A DNA stretch of 40,557 nt from the NCBI RefSeq assembly GCF_031624395.1, contig NZ_JAMQON010000010.1, positions 1 through 40,557 of the forward strand, read 5' to 3'. The notes under the pieces are model-generated. The model saw only the letters and a program-made list of their open reading frames with translations, made no database searches and was not told where the DNA came from. Source of the stretch: Halomicroarcula saliterrae (GTDB lineage: Archaea > Halobacteriota > Halobacteria > Halobacteriales > Haloarculaceae). Position 1 is the stretch's first letter, and each line of letters starts with the position of its first letter. The position numbers and the translations under genes were made by a program. Of the stretch, positions 6,757 through 14,534 are shown piece by piece.

Positions 6757-8646
6757 TCAGTGGTGAACCTCCTGGGACCGGAGTTCTTCGTACTCAGAGC
6801 AGCTGTCGACACCAGCACGGTCGAGGCAGATTGGGTGATAGAACGCCCGGACACCGCTGTCGTAGGACATCGAGCCGGATTGCTGTTGGCACACCCAGCA
6901 GGCTGAGGAATCCCATGCACTATCCGAAGATAGGTGGGTATCAGTCTGCTCATCCGCTCCGTTGGAGATAGTCTCACTGGTGTTGGGCTGCGCTATCGTC
7001 GATTGACGGGTGACGGTAGCGATCTCGGCAGACATGATCCAATTCAGCCAGTCCGAATCGGGCCATTCAGTCGAGGTATCGCCAACATATCTCGCCATTG
7101 CGTTCGCAGATTCGCCCGTAGACTCGTCTTCACTGGCAGCGTTGCTGCGCTTGTGGGTCGGAGGCGTAGGGCGGTGTTGCGTTGGCGGTCGCCTCGTCGA
7201 CGTTCGCGCGGCTTTCTCGAGGATGCGAATGTCGCTATCCCATCGAGAATTCAGCGAGGGCTGGTCGTTGAATTCGCCTTTGCGGAAGTCCGTGAGACGA
7301 ACCAAATCGCCTTCGTTCGGTTCCACAAAGATGCTCTCAGACACAATCACCTCGCCGTCGGCATCGTCTGGATCCGAAGTCGAACGGGTGATGACTCGTT
7401 CGCTGGGTTTCCAGACTGCAACGTACGCGAAGCCGGAATCATCCTCCAGAATAAATCCAAACTTGATCTTCGGATTATCCGGATAATACACTCGCTTCAC
7501 TCGTCCCTGAGTGGAGACATACCCCCTCGTAGAGTAGGTATTGGTGTACTGGATGTTGCCGATCTTCAGGACGTTCCGAGGATCGTGTTTCTCCAGTTCT
7601 GACTGGCTCAGGACTGCAGATGAAAGATCCCGTCCATCTAACACGCAGCGTGCTAAGACGGATGCCATCTGGACAGGCGTCTTCGTTCGAATTTCGTGAG
7701 CATGCGGGAAGTCTGTGTAGAAGCGCTTGGCTTCAGCCAAGACTTCAGGCACACTCTCAGGATGATTTGCTTCGAGTTCTCGAAGCGGGTCTGACTGTTC
7801 CTGAATCGATTGTTCGAATCGCTCGCTACGTCGCTGTGGGACGATGCTGTTCTGCTCTTCGCGATAGATCGCTAAGGCATCAGTGTGTGCATCGAGTACA
7901 GCAGCAACGCCAGACGTCTGACCGTGTTGGTCGATTCCGTTGGTCACCTTCTTGAGCTCGTAATCGAGTGCAAGTCGGCGTTCGATACCGGGAATCGAGG
8001 ACCGCGAGTACTGCTCCGGGTTTGGAACGATTGCTCCGAGTGGGAGCGTCGAACCATCCGGGAGTGATACTTCGAGGTCGGTCGGTTCTATCCCCAAAGC
8101 AGACGCAGGCGTCTGCTCGGCTTTCGGGATGTAGTCACGCGAACGGAGTCGAAGCGTCCGGAAATCGAGTTGATTCCACGGGACGAGCTTCTGGTCCGTC
8201 GGAGTCGTGGTATCAGCGGAACCACTGGGGTAAGATTCATCGAGGCCAGAGGACACACCAACTAACTGGTCGCCAGTCGGATCGGTGAGTTTGTCTGCGC
8301 CTTTCAGGATGAGCGCACTGCTCGGCGGAACAGAGTCAGGTTCGGACAGTGCATCGGGTGCGCTGCCAATCACGTTGATCTCTGCCCTCCGTTCGTCGCT
8401 ACGAGAGGGTACCATGGGTTGCCCATCGAACCATCCGTAGCAGTCGCTCTCGGAGAGCGTTGCGCTTTCTTGCCCAGCCACGTCCCAGTCTGAAGGAATG
8501 TCGTCACTGCGAGCCTCGACCGCATCGAGGCCCATGTAGCGTCGGACATACGGGGACTGGGGAACGTCGCCATGGTGGGTGTCGGTACTACCGCTCTTCT
8601 TGTGATCGTCCTCGTTGGAGCGATCGCTGTTGCTGTCGCTGCACAT
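6757..8646 (-). CDS. Large OB-fold protein with C-terminal zinc knuckle
   Basis: The 629-aa protein is acidic and mostly unassigned. An OB-fold stands out at about residues 372-475: YVSTQGRVKRVYY, IKFGFILEDDSGFAYVAVWKPS, EPNEGDLVRLTDFRKGEFNDQPSL. This follows the same strand order as the OB-fold in the 601-aa protein encoded downstream on the other strand, so the two are probably distant paralogues binding ssDNA or RNA. A disordered Thr/Pro/Ser stretch (about 485-575) leads to a C-terminal knuckle CWVC...HPIC (about 578-605) that could bind zinc. Unlike the 601-aa protein it lacks the TFS ribbon, and no backbone element precedes it. A small inverted repeat GAAAGC/GCTTTC (8654-8673) sits just before the start. 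Function is unknown; RPA-like DNA binding is inferred. Confidence 0.6.
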   Translation of the reverse strand: MCSDSNSDRSNEDDHKKSGSTDTHHGDVPQSPYVRRYMGLDAVEARSDDIPSDWDVAGQESATLSESDCYGWFDGQPMVPSRSDERRAEINVIGSAPDALSEPDSVPPSSALILKGADKLTDPTGDQLVGVSSGLDESYPSGSADTTTPTDQKLVPWNQLDFRTLRLRSRDYIPKAEQTPASALGIEPTDLEVSLPDGSTLPLGAIVPNPEQYSRSSIPGIERRLALDYELKKVTNGIDQHGQTSGVAAVLDAHTDALAIYREEQNSIVPQRRSERFEQSIQEQSDPLRELEANHPESVPEVLAEAKRFYTDFPHAHEIRTKTPVQMASVLARCVLDGRDLSSAVLSQSELEKHDPRNVLKIGNIQYTNTYSTRGYVSTQGRVKRVYYPDNPKIKFGFILEDDSGFAYVAVWKPSERVITRSTSDPDDADGEVIVSESIFVEPNEGDLVRLTDFRKGEFNDQPSLNSRWDSDIRILEKAARTSTRRPPTQHRPTPPTHKRSNAASEDESTGESANAMARYVGDTSTEWPDSDWLNWIMSAEIATVTRQSTIAQPNTSETISNGADEQTDTHLSSDSAWDSSACWVCQQQSGSMSYDSGVRAFYHPICLDRAGVDSCSEYEELRSQEVHH

Positions 8647-9047
8647 GATCTAAGAAAGCAAGCCGATGCTTTCCGGTCTCTACAACGCTTGAACTGAGTA
8701 TAACTGTAGCTGATGATTAGAGAGCCATCTGGCGATTCTTGAAGGATAGCCACACAAAATCCACACATTGGCTGTGGAGTCTGGCTTCGGCTTCTGGGCG
8801 GGGCAATAGTGACTGTAGCTATAGGCCAATCTCGCATCTCAGCAGCGGCTCAGAAGTATCGAAAGGAAAGGCGAGGTTCGCCTTCCTAGATCATGTGGGA
8901 CCGTTCAAGGTCCAATTCTCTGTACGCTGAGCGTGGATATAACCATAGCGGTGTAGGTGGTTTTGATCCGGACGGCGTATCACGGCTCCAGAGGCAAGCA
9001 GATGTGTAAATGCACTATTCCATCGTCGAGATGTTCCCGAGTCAAGA

Positions 9048-9101
9048 ATGATACTCTAAAGTATCATACTCTGGAGTTTGATTATTGCGAGTATGATTTT
9101 G
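9048..9101. promoter_or_regulatory. Cluster of overlapping inverted repeats (possible operator)
   Basis: ATGATACT-CTAA-AGTATCAT is a perfect 8-bp inverted repeat at 9048-9067. It overlaps ATCATACTC (9063-9071), which pairs with GAGTATGAT at 9090-9098, and ACTC-TG-GAGT sits between them. The cluster lies in the 600-base gap between two divergent OB-fold genes, where a shared regulator could act. Apart from this cluster, the small repeat before the minus-strand gene and the element at 9178, I see nothing in 8647-9245. Confidence 0.45.
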
Positions 9102-9177
9102 CCGTCACGACTAGTTGACAGGCGAACAGTACTCACTCAGCTAGCCGTCCTCTTCACAGCCAACCTGTCCGCCAGTA

Positions 9178-9201
9178 TTTGCCCCCAAAGGGGGCTGAGG
9201 G
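9178..9201 (+). promoter_or_regulatory. Backbone element copy c, before the OB-TFS gene
   Basis: TTTG-CCCCC-AAA-GGGGG-CT-GAGGG, with a perfect five-pair stem. It is nearly identical to copy b and shares an upstream CAGCTAGCCG block with copy a. It lies 45-60 bases before the candidate start codons. Confidence 0.7.
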
Positions 9202-9260
9202 AGTTCGAGAGGAGGCGATAGTGACATCGTGGCCTTCATCCTCACGTGGTGTTCCAAGCA

Positions 9261-11066
9261 ATGAGAGCCAACTACAGACAGCGTGGACAGAACCGACTGA
9301 CGAACGCAGAGATCGAACAGGGTAGCCGCTTCGACGAATTAGATATGCGCGGCCTCTATGCGAGCCCGCATCTGCAGAGTGACTGCTTGGGGACTCGCTT
9401 GGAGAACGCCGGCGAACTGTTGCTCGCCGCTCGTTCCGAGCCCGAATACGATGAATTCGGGGAGCCAATCGAAGGCACCGGTCAGGTAGAACTCGACGCC
9501 CACTGGGTGAACGCTAGCCTCCGAACGAGCGTCGCTACGGATATCGACCCGATAGATCTGGCCGACGAGGATCTCACTGGCCTCCCACTGGAAGCGCAAG
9601 AGCGCCTGCATGGGCTTCGATCCGAACGCAAACGCCAGCGTGAGAAAGCCTTAGCTGCAGCTGTAATCGGTATCGACCGAGAGGCTCGTCGACGGGATGA
9701 ACTCCTCGATGAGCAGCGCAATCGTCGGGAGGACTACCTGGACCGCGTGCTCGGCGCTGGACTCACTCGCTACGATCCGTTTGAACGCCTCGACGGCGGG
9801 ACGGCAGCTACCGTTCGCGAGACGGCCGCGAAACTGTCTGATCGGTTGCTCACTGGCCCAACACTTGAGGCCCTTGAACACCGCCTTGCGGGCAAGGTTC
9901 TCGGTGGGCAGTCACTCTACACAGCGATGTCGAACCTTCAGGATGAGTGCTTCCAGGAGGCAGGCGTTATTCAGCCCATCGCGACGGTCCCTGTAATCCC
10001 ATCGAAGTACAACGTTGAGGCCGACATCCAGGGCGAGGTCACGACACTCTGGCAGCCAAAATCGTCGTCCCAACAGCAGGTCGGCATCATCAAAGACGAC
10101 ACGGGGACAATCAAGTTCACTATCTGGACCCGCTCAGGGCAGGATGTCATCCTCCACGAAGGCGACCTCGTCCGAATCGTCGCCGGAAAGGTCGGAAAGT
10201 ACAACGACCAAGCGACGCTAGCGGCGGATTCTGAGACGCTCATTACTATCATCGACCGGGGGGATGGGCCGGCGCCGCGGGGCGATATCGCTGACGTCGA
10301 CTGGGAGGCGGTCAAAGAGCGCAACATCAAGCGCGGAATCGAACAACCCCATCAAGTGCATTCGGCGAAGACGATCCCGGCTATGGGTGCGCCTGGTGTC
10401 GAGAAGGTTTCTCGTCCTGTCCATACACCACCCGACCGGCTTGATGAGTCGGAGGGCAACGGCGTCGACGCAGGTGAGTGGCTGAAGGCGACGGAAATCT
10501 ACGAAGAAGGTGGCGCGATTCCACTCCCCGAGTGGTGGCGGACTCAGGATAACGTCGTCACCGTCGACGTCGACGATGATGCCTCCAGTCAAGCAGTCAA
10601 CGCTGCTATCCAAGAAGTGGTCGCGAATACGTCAGCACCGGATGCTGAGCCTGCATCAGCTGGATGGGAGTCCGATGATACTGCTGAGACCGATGCCGAA
10701 CAGGTGGTCGTTCCCGATGGCGGTCAGACCATACACAAGGCTCCGATCCCTCCGGGGAAACGCCGATTCTGGGCGCTCATTCGTGATGAAGCGTTGTTCG
10801 GAACTGCATTGCAGTCCGTGAGTGAATCCGCGCCAGCGTCGACAGCAGCCAGCGAACTCGTGGGTGTCGCAGAACGGCAGGAAGATGTCGAAACGACAGC
10901 TATCTCAGAGCCGGATATCATCCTTCCGTCGACAAGTGCGACGTGTCCGGAGTGTACTCACGACCGGGCACACTATCGCCTCGTCCAGCTGCGTTCTATT
11001 GACGAACCTCCAACGAGAATGCTGACCTGCTGTAAGTGTGCTAATCGATGGCGAGAGGACAACTGA
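9261..11066 (+). CDS. OB-fold protein with C-terminal TFIIS/TFS-type zinc ribbon
   Basis: The 601-aa protein has three parts. The N-terminal ~240 residues are charged and helical (LRSERKRQREKALAAAVIG, RRDELLDEQRNRREDYLD). An OB-fold spans about 250-335 (VEADIQGEVTTLWQ, VGIIKDDTGTIKFTIWTRSG, LHEGDLVRIVAGKVGKYNDQ). An acidic linker leads to a zinc ribbon in the last 40 residues: CPECTHDRAHYRLVQLRSIDEPPTRMLTCCKCANRWRE. This is the TFIIS/TFS domain III pattern, including the acidic DE dipeptide before the third cysteine that TFIIS inserts into the RNA polymerase funnel to stimulate transcript cleavage. The combination suggests a nucleic-acid-binding protein that contacts RNA polymerase. GTG codons at 9246 and 9249 are alternative starts; I chose the ATG. 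Confidence 0.7.
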   Translation: MRANYRQRGQNRLTNAEIEQGSRFDELDMRGLYASPHLQSDCLGTRLENAGELLLAARSEPEYDEFGEPIEGTGQVELDAHWVNASLRTSVATDIDPIDLADEDLTGLPLEAQERLHGLRSERKRQREKALAAAVIGIDREARRRDELLDEQRNRREDYLDRVLGAGLTRYDPFERLDGGTAATVRETAAKLSDRLLTGPTLEALEHRLAGKVLGGQSLYTAMSNLQDECFQEAGVIQPIATVPVIPSKYNVEADIQGEVTTLWQPKSSSQQQVGIIKDDTGTIKFTIWTRSGQDVILHEGDLVRIVAGKVGKYNDQATLAADSETLITIIDRGDGPAPRGDIADVDWEAVKERNIKRGIEQPHQVHSAKTIPAMGAPGVEKVSRPVHTPPDRLDESEGNGVDAGEWLKATEIYEEGGAIPLPEWWRTQDNVVTVDVDDDASSQAVNAAIQEVVANTSAPDAEPASAGWESDDTAETDAEQVVVPDGGQTIHKAPIPPGKRRFWALIRDEALFGTALQSVSESAPASTAASELVGVAERQEDVETTAISEPDIILPSTSATCPECTHDRAHYRLVQLRSIDEPPTRMLTCCKCANRWREDN

Positions 11067-11067
11067 T

Positions 11068-11113
11068 TCAAAATCGTAAACAAAAACCCAGAATCATATA
11101 AATACGATTTTGA
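11068..11113. promoter_or_regulatory. Eleven-bp inverted repeat bracketing an AT-rich/TATA box
   Basis: TCAAAATCGTA (11068-11078) pairs perfectly with TACGATTTTGA (11103-11113). The 24-base loop contains CATATAAATA. It begins two bases after the OB-TFS stop codon, so it may act as terminator, as operator for a downstream promoter, or both. The loop lies about 180 bases before the next gene. Confidence 0.45.
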
Positions 11114-11276
11114 CTTGCAGTTTACGCAACTCCCTTACTAGACCGTTCAAAACACCCGGTTTCTTCCCTCCCAGTGAAGAGAAGAGAGCCGGTGAGTCTC
11201 TCACTCTGGGATTGTTATTCCCGCCTGTCAGCATCACGTGTCCTAAACTCACTCATCACCGCTTCCAAACACTATC

Positions 11277-11795
11277 ATGAGCTTTTACGCTTCTATCTCC
11301 GGCTACATCACGTACCATTCGAACGAACATCTCGAAGCTGTCCTTGACTATCTCAAAGATGGAGGCTGGATCAATGACAGCGAACAGTGGCTCGTTGACG
11401 GCGATTCAACTCACACCCGAGGCCAGCCCGCTGTCAATCACCACAGCAATTCTCTCCTCATCCCATTTGGACACTATCGCAATTTGGCCCGAGTGACGAC
11501 GGAACTTTTTGCAGGAGCGACTGATGGGTGCGTCGTCAGCGCATCTACCGATGGTTGCTTCGATGCCTGGCGTGAGACACCGCTCGACAGTGCTTCTGGT
11601 GTTTCACCGGGGGCAGGCGGAGCTGTTTCTTCGGTCGAATGCATCGATCTCCTTGACTACGCACGGCTCCGAGGGCTGGGAACGAGAACCCCCTGTGAAC
11701 CTGGATATATTGAGTGGCAGCAATCTGTAGTCGATGCGTTCCACGATGAGTACGATCCTGATCTCCCTGAGTCTCTGAGACCGGTCAATGGTTGA
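11277..11795 (+). CDS. Phage/plasmid-type conserved hypothetical (MSFYASI family)
   Basis: The 172-aa protein starts with MSFYASISGYITYHSNEHLE, followed by a helix plus DGGWINDSEQWL, then LLIPFGHYRNLARVTTELFA and CVVSASTDGCFDAW. This order (SFYAS, GGW, HYRNL, STDGCFD) is familiar from small uncharacterised proteins of actinophages and haloarchaeal mobile elements. No catalytic motif is visible. The C-terminal third (SVECIDLLDYARLRG...) is less conserved in my recollection. The family assignment is from memory of the motif order; the function is unknown. Confidence 0.6.
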   Translation: MSFYASISGYITYHSNEHLEAVLDYLKDGGWINDSEQWLVDGDSTHTRGQPAVNHHSNSLLIPFGHYRNLARVTTELFAGATDGCVVSASTDGCFDAWRETPLDSASGVSPGAGGAVSSVECIDLLDYARLRGLGTRTPCEPGYIEWQQSVVDAFHDEYDPDLPESLRPVNG

Positions 11796-11807
11796 GAAAA
11801 CGCTATC

Positions 11808-11883
11808 GTTATACCGATAACTCTTAGTGATTTTCACGGGGCAACACTAATACTGTTAGCTGTAATAACGATAACTAGTGATG
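11808..11883 (+). promoter_or_regulatory. Operator region of the AbiEi/AbiEii-like module
   Basis: An inverted repeat GTTAT-ACCG-ATAAC (11808-11821) overlaps a direct repeat CGATAACT..TAGTGAT (11815-11831). The repeat recurs as CGATAACTAGTGATG (11869-11883), running into the start codon. Repeated sites around a toxin-antitoxin promoter are typical of autorepression by the wHTH antitoxin. Confidence 0.5.
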
Positions 11884-12555
11884 ATGGAGTATAACGACGA
11901 GACGGCGGCTAAAATCATGTTGGCGATTCGTCCGGGGGATTCTATCCGACGGATCGCCCAGAAGATTGACGCCTCATACTCCTGGGTCTATGACTGGATT
12001 GAACGATTAGACGACGCGGACTTCATTCGTCGGGACGGCGGTGTCTATGTCGAGAACTACGCTATTAGAGATCGCTATTTCGATCTCATGGCGGCAATCT
12101 CGCAGTCGGTTTCTCCCTCAATAGACGATGGATACGTTATCCCCCACTTTGCCGAAATGTCGTTCGCCTACACGAAAATTGATAGCGTCTATGTCTGGAC
12201 TCATGGGGGATATCAGATAGCTCGGGGTCACGACGATTATCCGATTTTTCTCAAAGTTCGTGACCAGGATGTCGAGCGGTGGATCGCCTTCTTTGATGAG
12301 TTCGGTATCCCCAACTCAGTTGAAGAGCGATTAGATGAAAGTGTGCTTGATTCGCCGGTCTCGTACGTCCTCTTTCCCACTGCTGACGAGCTCGAACCTG
12401 AGTGGGTGGAGGGCAACCCTGTTATTTCACTCGACGAGACGATTTCTCATATGATGGAGAACCGTGTGAACTACGAACCGGCTTTGGAGATGATCGCTAC
12501 AGAATACGATCGGGATCTCGACGCTAGTCACGAGGATCCACGGTTGAAATCATGA
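11881..12555 (+). CDS. wHTH antitoxin-like regulator (AbiEi-like role)
   Basis: Residues about 5-60 form a winged helix (AAKIMLAIRPGDSIRRIAQKIDASYSWVYDWIERLDDADFIRRDGGVYV). The remaining ~160 residues form a mixed alpha/beta domain with a conserved-looking YVWTHGGYQIARGHDDYPIFLKV segment and a C-terminal helix. Its stop codon overlaps the start of the nucleotidyltransferase gene (ATGA), so the two are co-translated. The layout, DNA-binding protein first and nucleotidyltransferase second, is that of AbiE-type and MNT-like toxin-antitoxin systems, in which the first protein represses the operon. Three start codons lie in tandem (GTG 11878, ATG 11881, ATG 11884); I use the first ATG. The repeat array upstream runs into the start codon. 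Confidence 0.7.
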   Translation: MMEYNDETAAKIMLAIRPGDSIRRIAQKIDASYSWVYDWIERLDDADFIRRDGGVYVENYAIRDRYFDLMAAISQSVSPSIDDGYVIPHFAEMSFAYTKIDSVYVWTHGGYQIARGHDDYPIFLKVRDQDVERWIAFFDEFGIPNSVEERLDESVLDSPVSYVLFPTADELEPEWVEGNPVISLDETISHMMENRVNYEPALEMIATEYDRDLDASHEDPRLKS

Positions 12556-13247
12556 GTCTGGGTGAACGTGAAGCGGAGCTGTTAGACACACTTGAGGCTG
12601 TAATTGGGGCTGAACTCCCATATGTTCTAGTCGGAGGATGGGCAATTGCAGCCTTTAATCAGCGTTTCACGACCGATGTCGACGTTGTCATACCGGCCCA
12701 AGCACTAGAGGCGTATACCGATCTTCTGACTGAACGTAACTACGAGGTCACCGCCGATGTGAAGCGAAACGACCTGTATGAGGGGCGGACTGTCCGGTTC
12801 ACAAAAGATGTTGGGAATCCAGTCCAGTTCGATGCGATGGTTGATGCTTTGGGCTGTCGACAAACAGAGGCTGAGTGGTCTTATCGACACCTGGCAGAGC
12901 ATTCTATAGAGAAAGAACTGCGCACTGCTCGTCCGATTACAGCTCGGATTCCGGAACAAGAGTTACTGTTTTCTCTGAAACTTCACAGTGGTCGAAAAGC
13001 AGACACACGCGATCTGGTTGTTCTCGCTGCCGATGCTGATTTTGAACGAATCGGTCGACATCTTCACCGTGGAGAGCCAGAAAAACTCGCAGCACGCATC
13101 GAAATCGTTCTTGAGCGCCTCACCTCTCCAGATTTCGAAGATGCGTTTAAAGGGGTCTTCGAGCAAGCATCAGTACCAACACAGGATATTGATGCAGTAG
13201 CTGCCTTCCTTCGCGATCAGCTTCGACGTCTCGATACTGATCAGTGA
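12552..13247 (+). CDS. AbiEii-like nucleotidyltransferase (toxin partner)
   Basis: The polymerase-beta-type nucleotidyltransferase core is plain: GGWAIAAF (28-35) followed by FTTDVDVVI with the metal-binding DxD at 42-44, and a third candidate acid in VQFDAMVD (D94). Then come IPEQELLFSLKLHSGRKADTRDLVVLA, the KxxxxRxKDxxDL-like block of AbiEii/MNT enzymes, and a helical C-terminal half. Enzymes of this group add nucleotides to tRNA or to the partner protein; the exact substrate here is unknown. At 231 aa it is of normal length and shows no broken motif. It forms the second gene of the ATGA-coupled pair. Confidence 0.75.
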   Translation: MSLGEREAELLDTLEAVIGAELPYVLVGGWAIAAFNQRFTTDVDVVIPAQALEAYTDLLTERNYEVTADVKRNDLYEGRTVRFTKDVGNPVQFDAMVDALGCRQTEAEWSYRHLAEHSIEKELRTARPITARIPEQELLFSLKLHSGRKADTRDLVVLAADADFERIGRHLHRGEPEKLAARIEIVLERLTSPDFEDAFKGVFEQASVPTQDIDAVAAFLRDQLRRLDTDQ

Positions 13248-13285
13248 CTACCACTCTCATTTAGCCAGATAGCGCTTCACGCTGA

Positions 13286-13310
13286 TTTGTGCGCCCCTGT
13301 GGGATAGGGG
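13286..13310 (+). promoter_or_regulatory. Backbone element copy d, before the TFB gene
   Basis: TTTGTGCGCCCC, then TGTGGGATAGGGG. The distance from TTTG to the G-block equals that in the other copies, but the last block reads AGGGG rather than GAGGG. The motif is preceded by GCTGA as in copy e and lies 25 bases before the ATG. Confidence 0.6.
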
Positions 13311-13335
13311 CCGACGAACTGTTGTCCCGTATTTA

Positions 13336-14352
13336 ATGTCCACAGAATCTTCACCCGCAACTGGTCGTCGACAACAGAACCAAGACCGCGCAAAACACTC
13401 TACGGAAGAAACATCTTCGCGCCAGACACCATCGGAGCGCTGCTGTCCTGAGTGTGAGAGCGACGACTTGGTCGTTCAACAAAACGAAACGTACTGCGAG
13501 GGATGTGGCCTCGTTGTCCACCGTGACGACCTTGATCGTCGCCGGAGGTGGAACTACACCGAGAGTGGACGTGAGCCCGAACGGACTGGCTCTCCAAGCA
13601 CTCCTCGGCTCCACGACCGAGGCCTCTCGACCGATATCGGCTACTACCGGGACGGCGCCGGAAACCCGCTCGATTCGAATACTCAACGGCTGTTTTCGCG
13701 CCTCCGTCGCTGGGATGCTCAGTCGAAAGTCCCCTCAAAACGGGATAAATCGCTGCGGGATGGGCTTAGCGAGATTGCTCGGCTCATTAGCGTTCTGGAC
13801 CTCTCAGACACGATATTCGACGAAGCCGTGGATATCTATCGGAAAGCGTGGGGTGCGAACTTGCTCAAGGGTCGCTCCATCGAGGCGATTGCCAGTGGTA
13901 GTGTCTTCGCGGCCTGCCGACTGGAACAGCTACCCCGGCATAGAACTGAGGTGGCCGACGTCGCCCGTGTCGACAGTGATGCGATCAATAACGCCTATAC
14001 GCAGCTGAATCGGGAATTGGAATTGGCAATCCCACCACCCCTTCCGCAAGATTTCCTCCCACGTATTGCGTCGACAATCGGAGCGGGCAATTACATTGAA
14101 CAACGTGCCCGAGAGCTGCTTCTTTGTCCTGCGGTCGGCAGACTTTCGAATGGACGACCGCCGTCTGGGGTTGCAGCCGCCGCATTATATCACGTTCAGC
14201 AGGCTGAGACTGATGGAAAACGCGCATCTCAAAAGGCCATTGCTGAAGCTGGCTTCACTTCCGCACTCACCATTCGAACGATCTGGCGGAAGCTTCAGGA
14301 GCTCGAAAAGGAGGGTAAATTGTGCGACAACGCCGATACGACCCTTACCTAA
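13336..14352 (+). CDS. tfb: Transcription initiation factor TFB (plasmid-encoded)
   Basis: TFB binds TBP-TATA complexes and recruits archaeal RNA polymerase. This 338-aa copy has an N-terminal zinc ribbon (CPEC at 37-40, CEGC at 54-57) and a B-finger/linker region (DLDRRRRWNYTESGREPERTG, STDIGYYRDGAGNPL). Two cyclin-like core repeats follow, at about 125-215 (LSEIARLISVLDLSDTIFDEAVDIYRKAW..SIEAIASGSVFAACRLE) and about 225-325 (SNGRPPSGVAAAALYHVQ..SALTIRTIWRKLQEL). All hallmark segments are present, so it should be functional. Haloarchaea carry several TFBs that direct different promoter sets; a plasmid-borne one may favour plasmid genes. It has its own backbone element and is followed by pcna. 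Confidence 0.92.
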   Translation: MSTESSPATGRRQQNQDRAKHSTEETSSRQTPSERCCPECESDDLVVQQNETYCEGCGLVVHRDDLDRRRRWNYTESGREPERTGSPSTPRLHDRGLSTDIGYYRDGAGNPLDSNTQRLFSRLRRWDAQSKVPSKRDKSLRDGLSEIARLISVLDLSDTIFDEAVDIYRKAWGANLLKGRSIEAIASGSVFAACRLEQLPRHRTEVADVARVDSDAINNAYTQLNRELELAIPPPLPQDFLPRIASTIGAGNYIEQRARELLLCPAVGRLSNGRPPSGVAAAALYHVQQAETDGKRASQKAIAEAGFTSALTIRTIWRKLQELEKEGKLCDNADTTLT

Positions 14353-14418
14353 CACACCCGGCGGTAATCAGCCAAGCGGTAGCGTAGGACGATTGGAAAA
14401 GAACATCTCCAATGCTGA

Positions 14419-14444
14419 TTTGTCACCCCCGATGCGGTGAGGGG
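14419..14444 (+). promoter_or_regulatory. Backbone element copy e, before pcna
   Basis: TTTGTCACCCCC, then GATGCGGT and GAGGGG. This is one of the best matches to the consensus, and GCTGA precedes TTTG as in copy d. It lies about 90 bases before the pcna ATG. Confidence 0.7.
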
Positions 14445-14534
14445 AGATAAGCCTGCAAGTGTGCTACCAAGGAGCCACTGCATTCCTTGGATTTTCCCGC
14501 CACTGCGAATCTATCGCAGAGCAACTAATCGATT

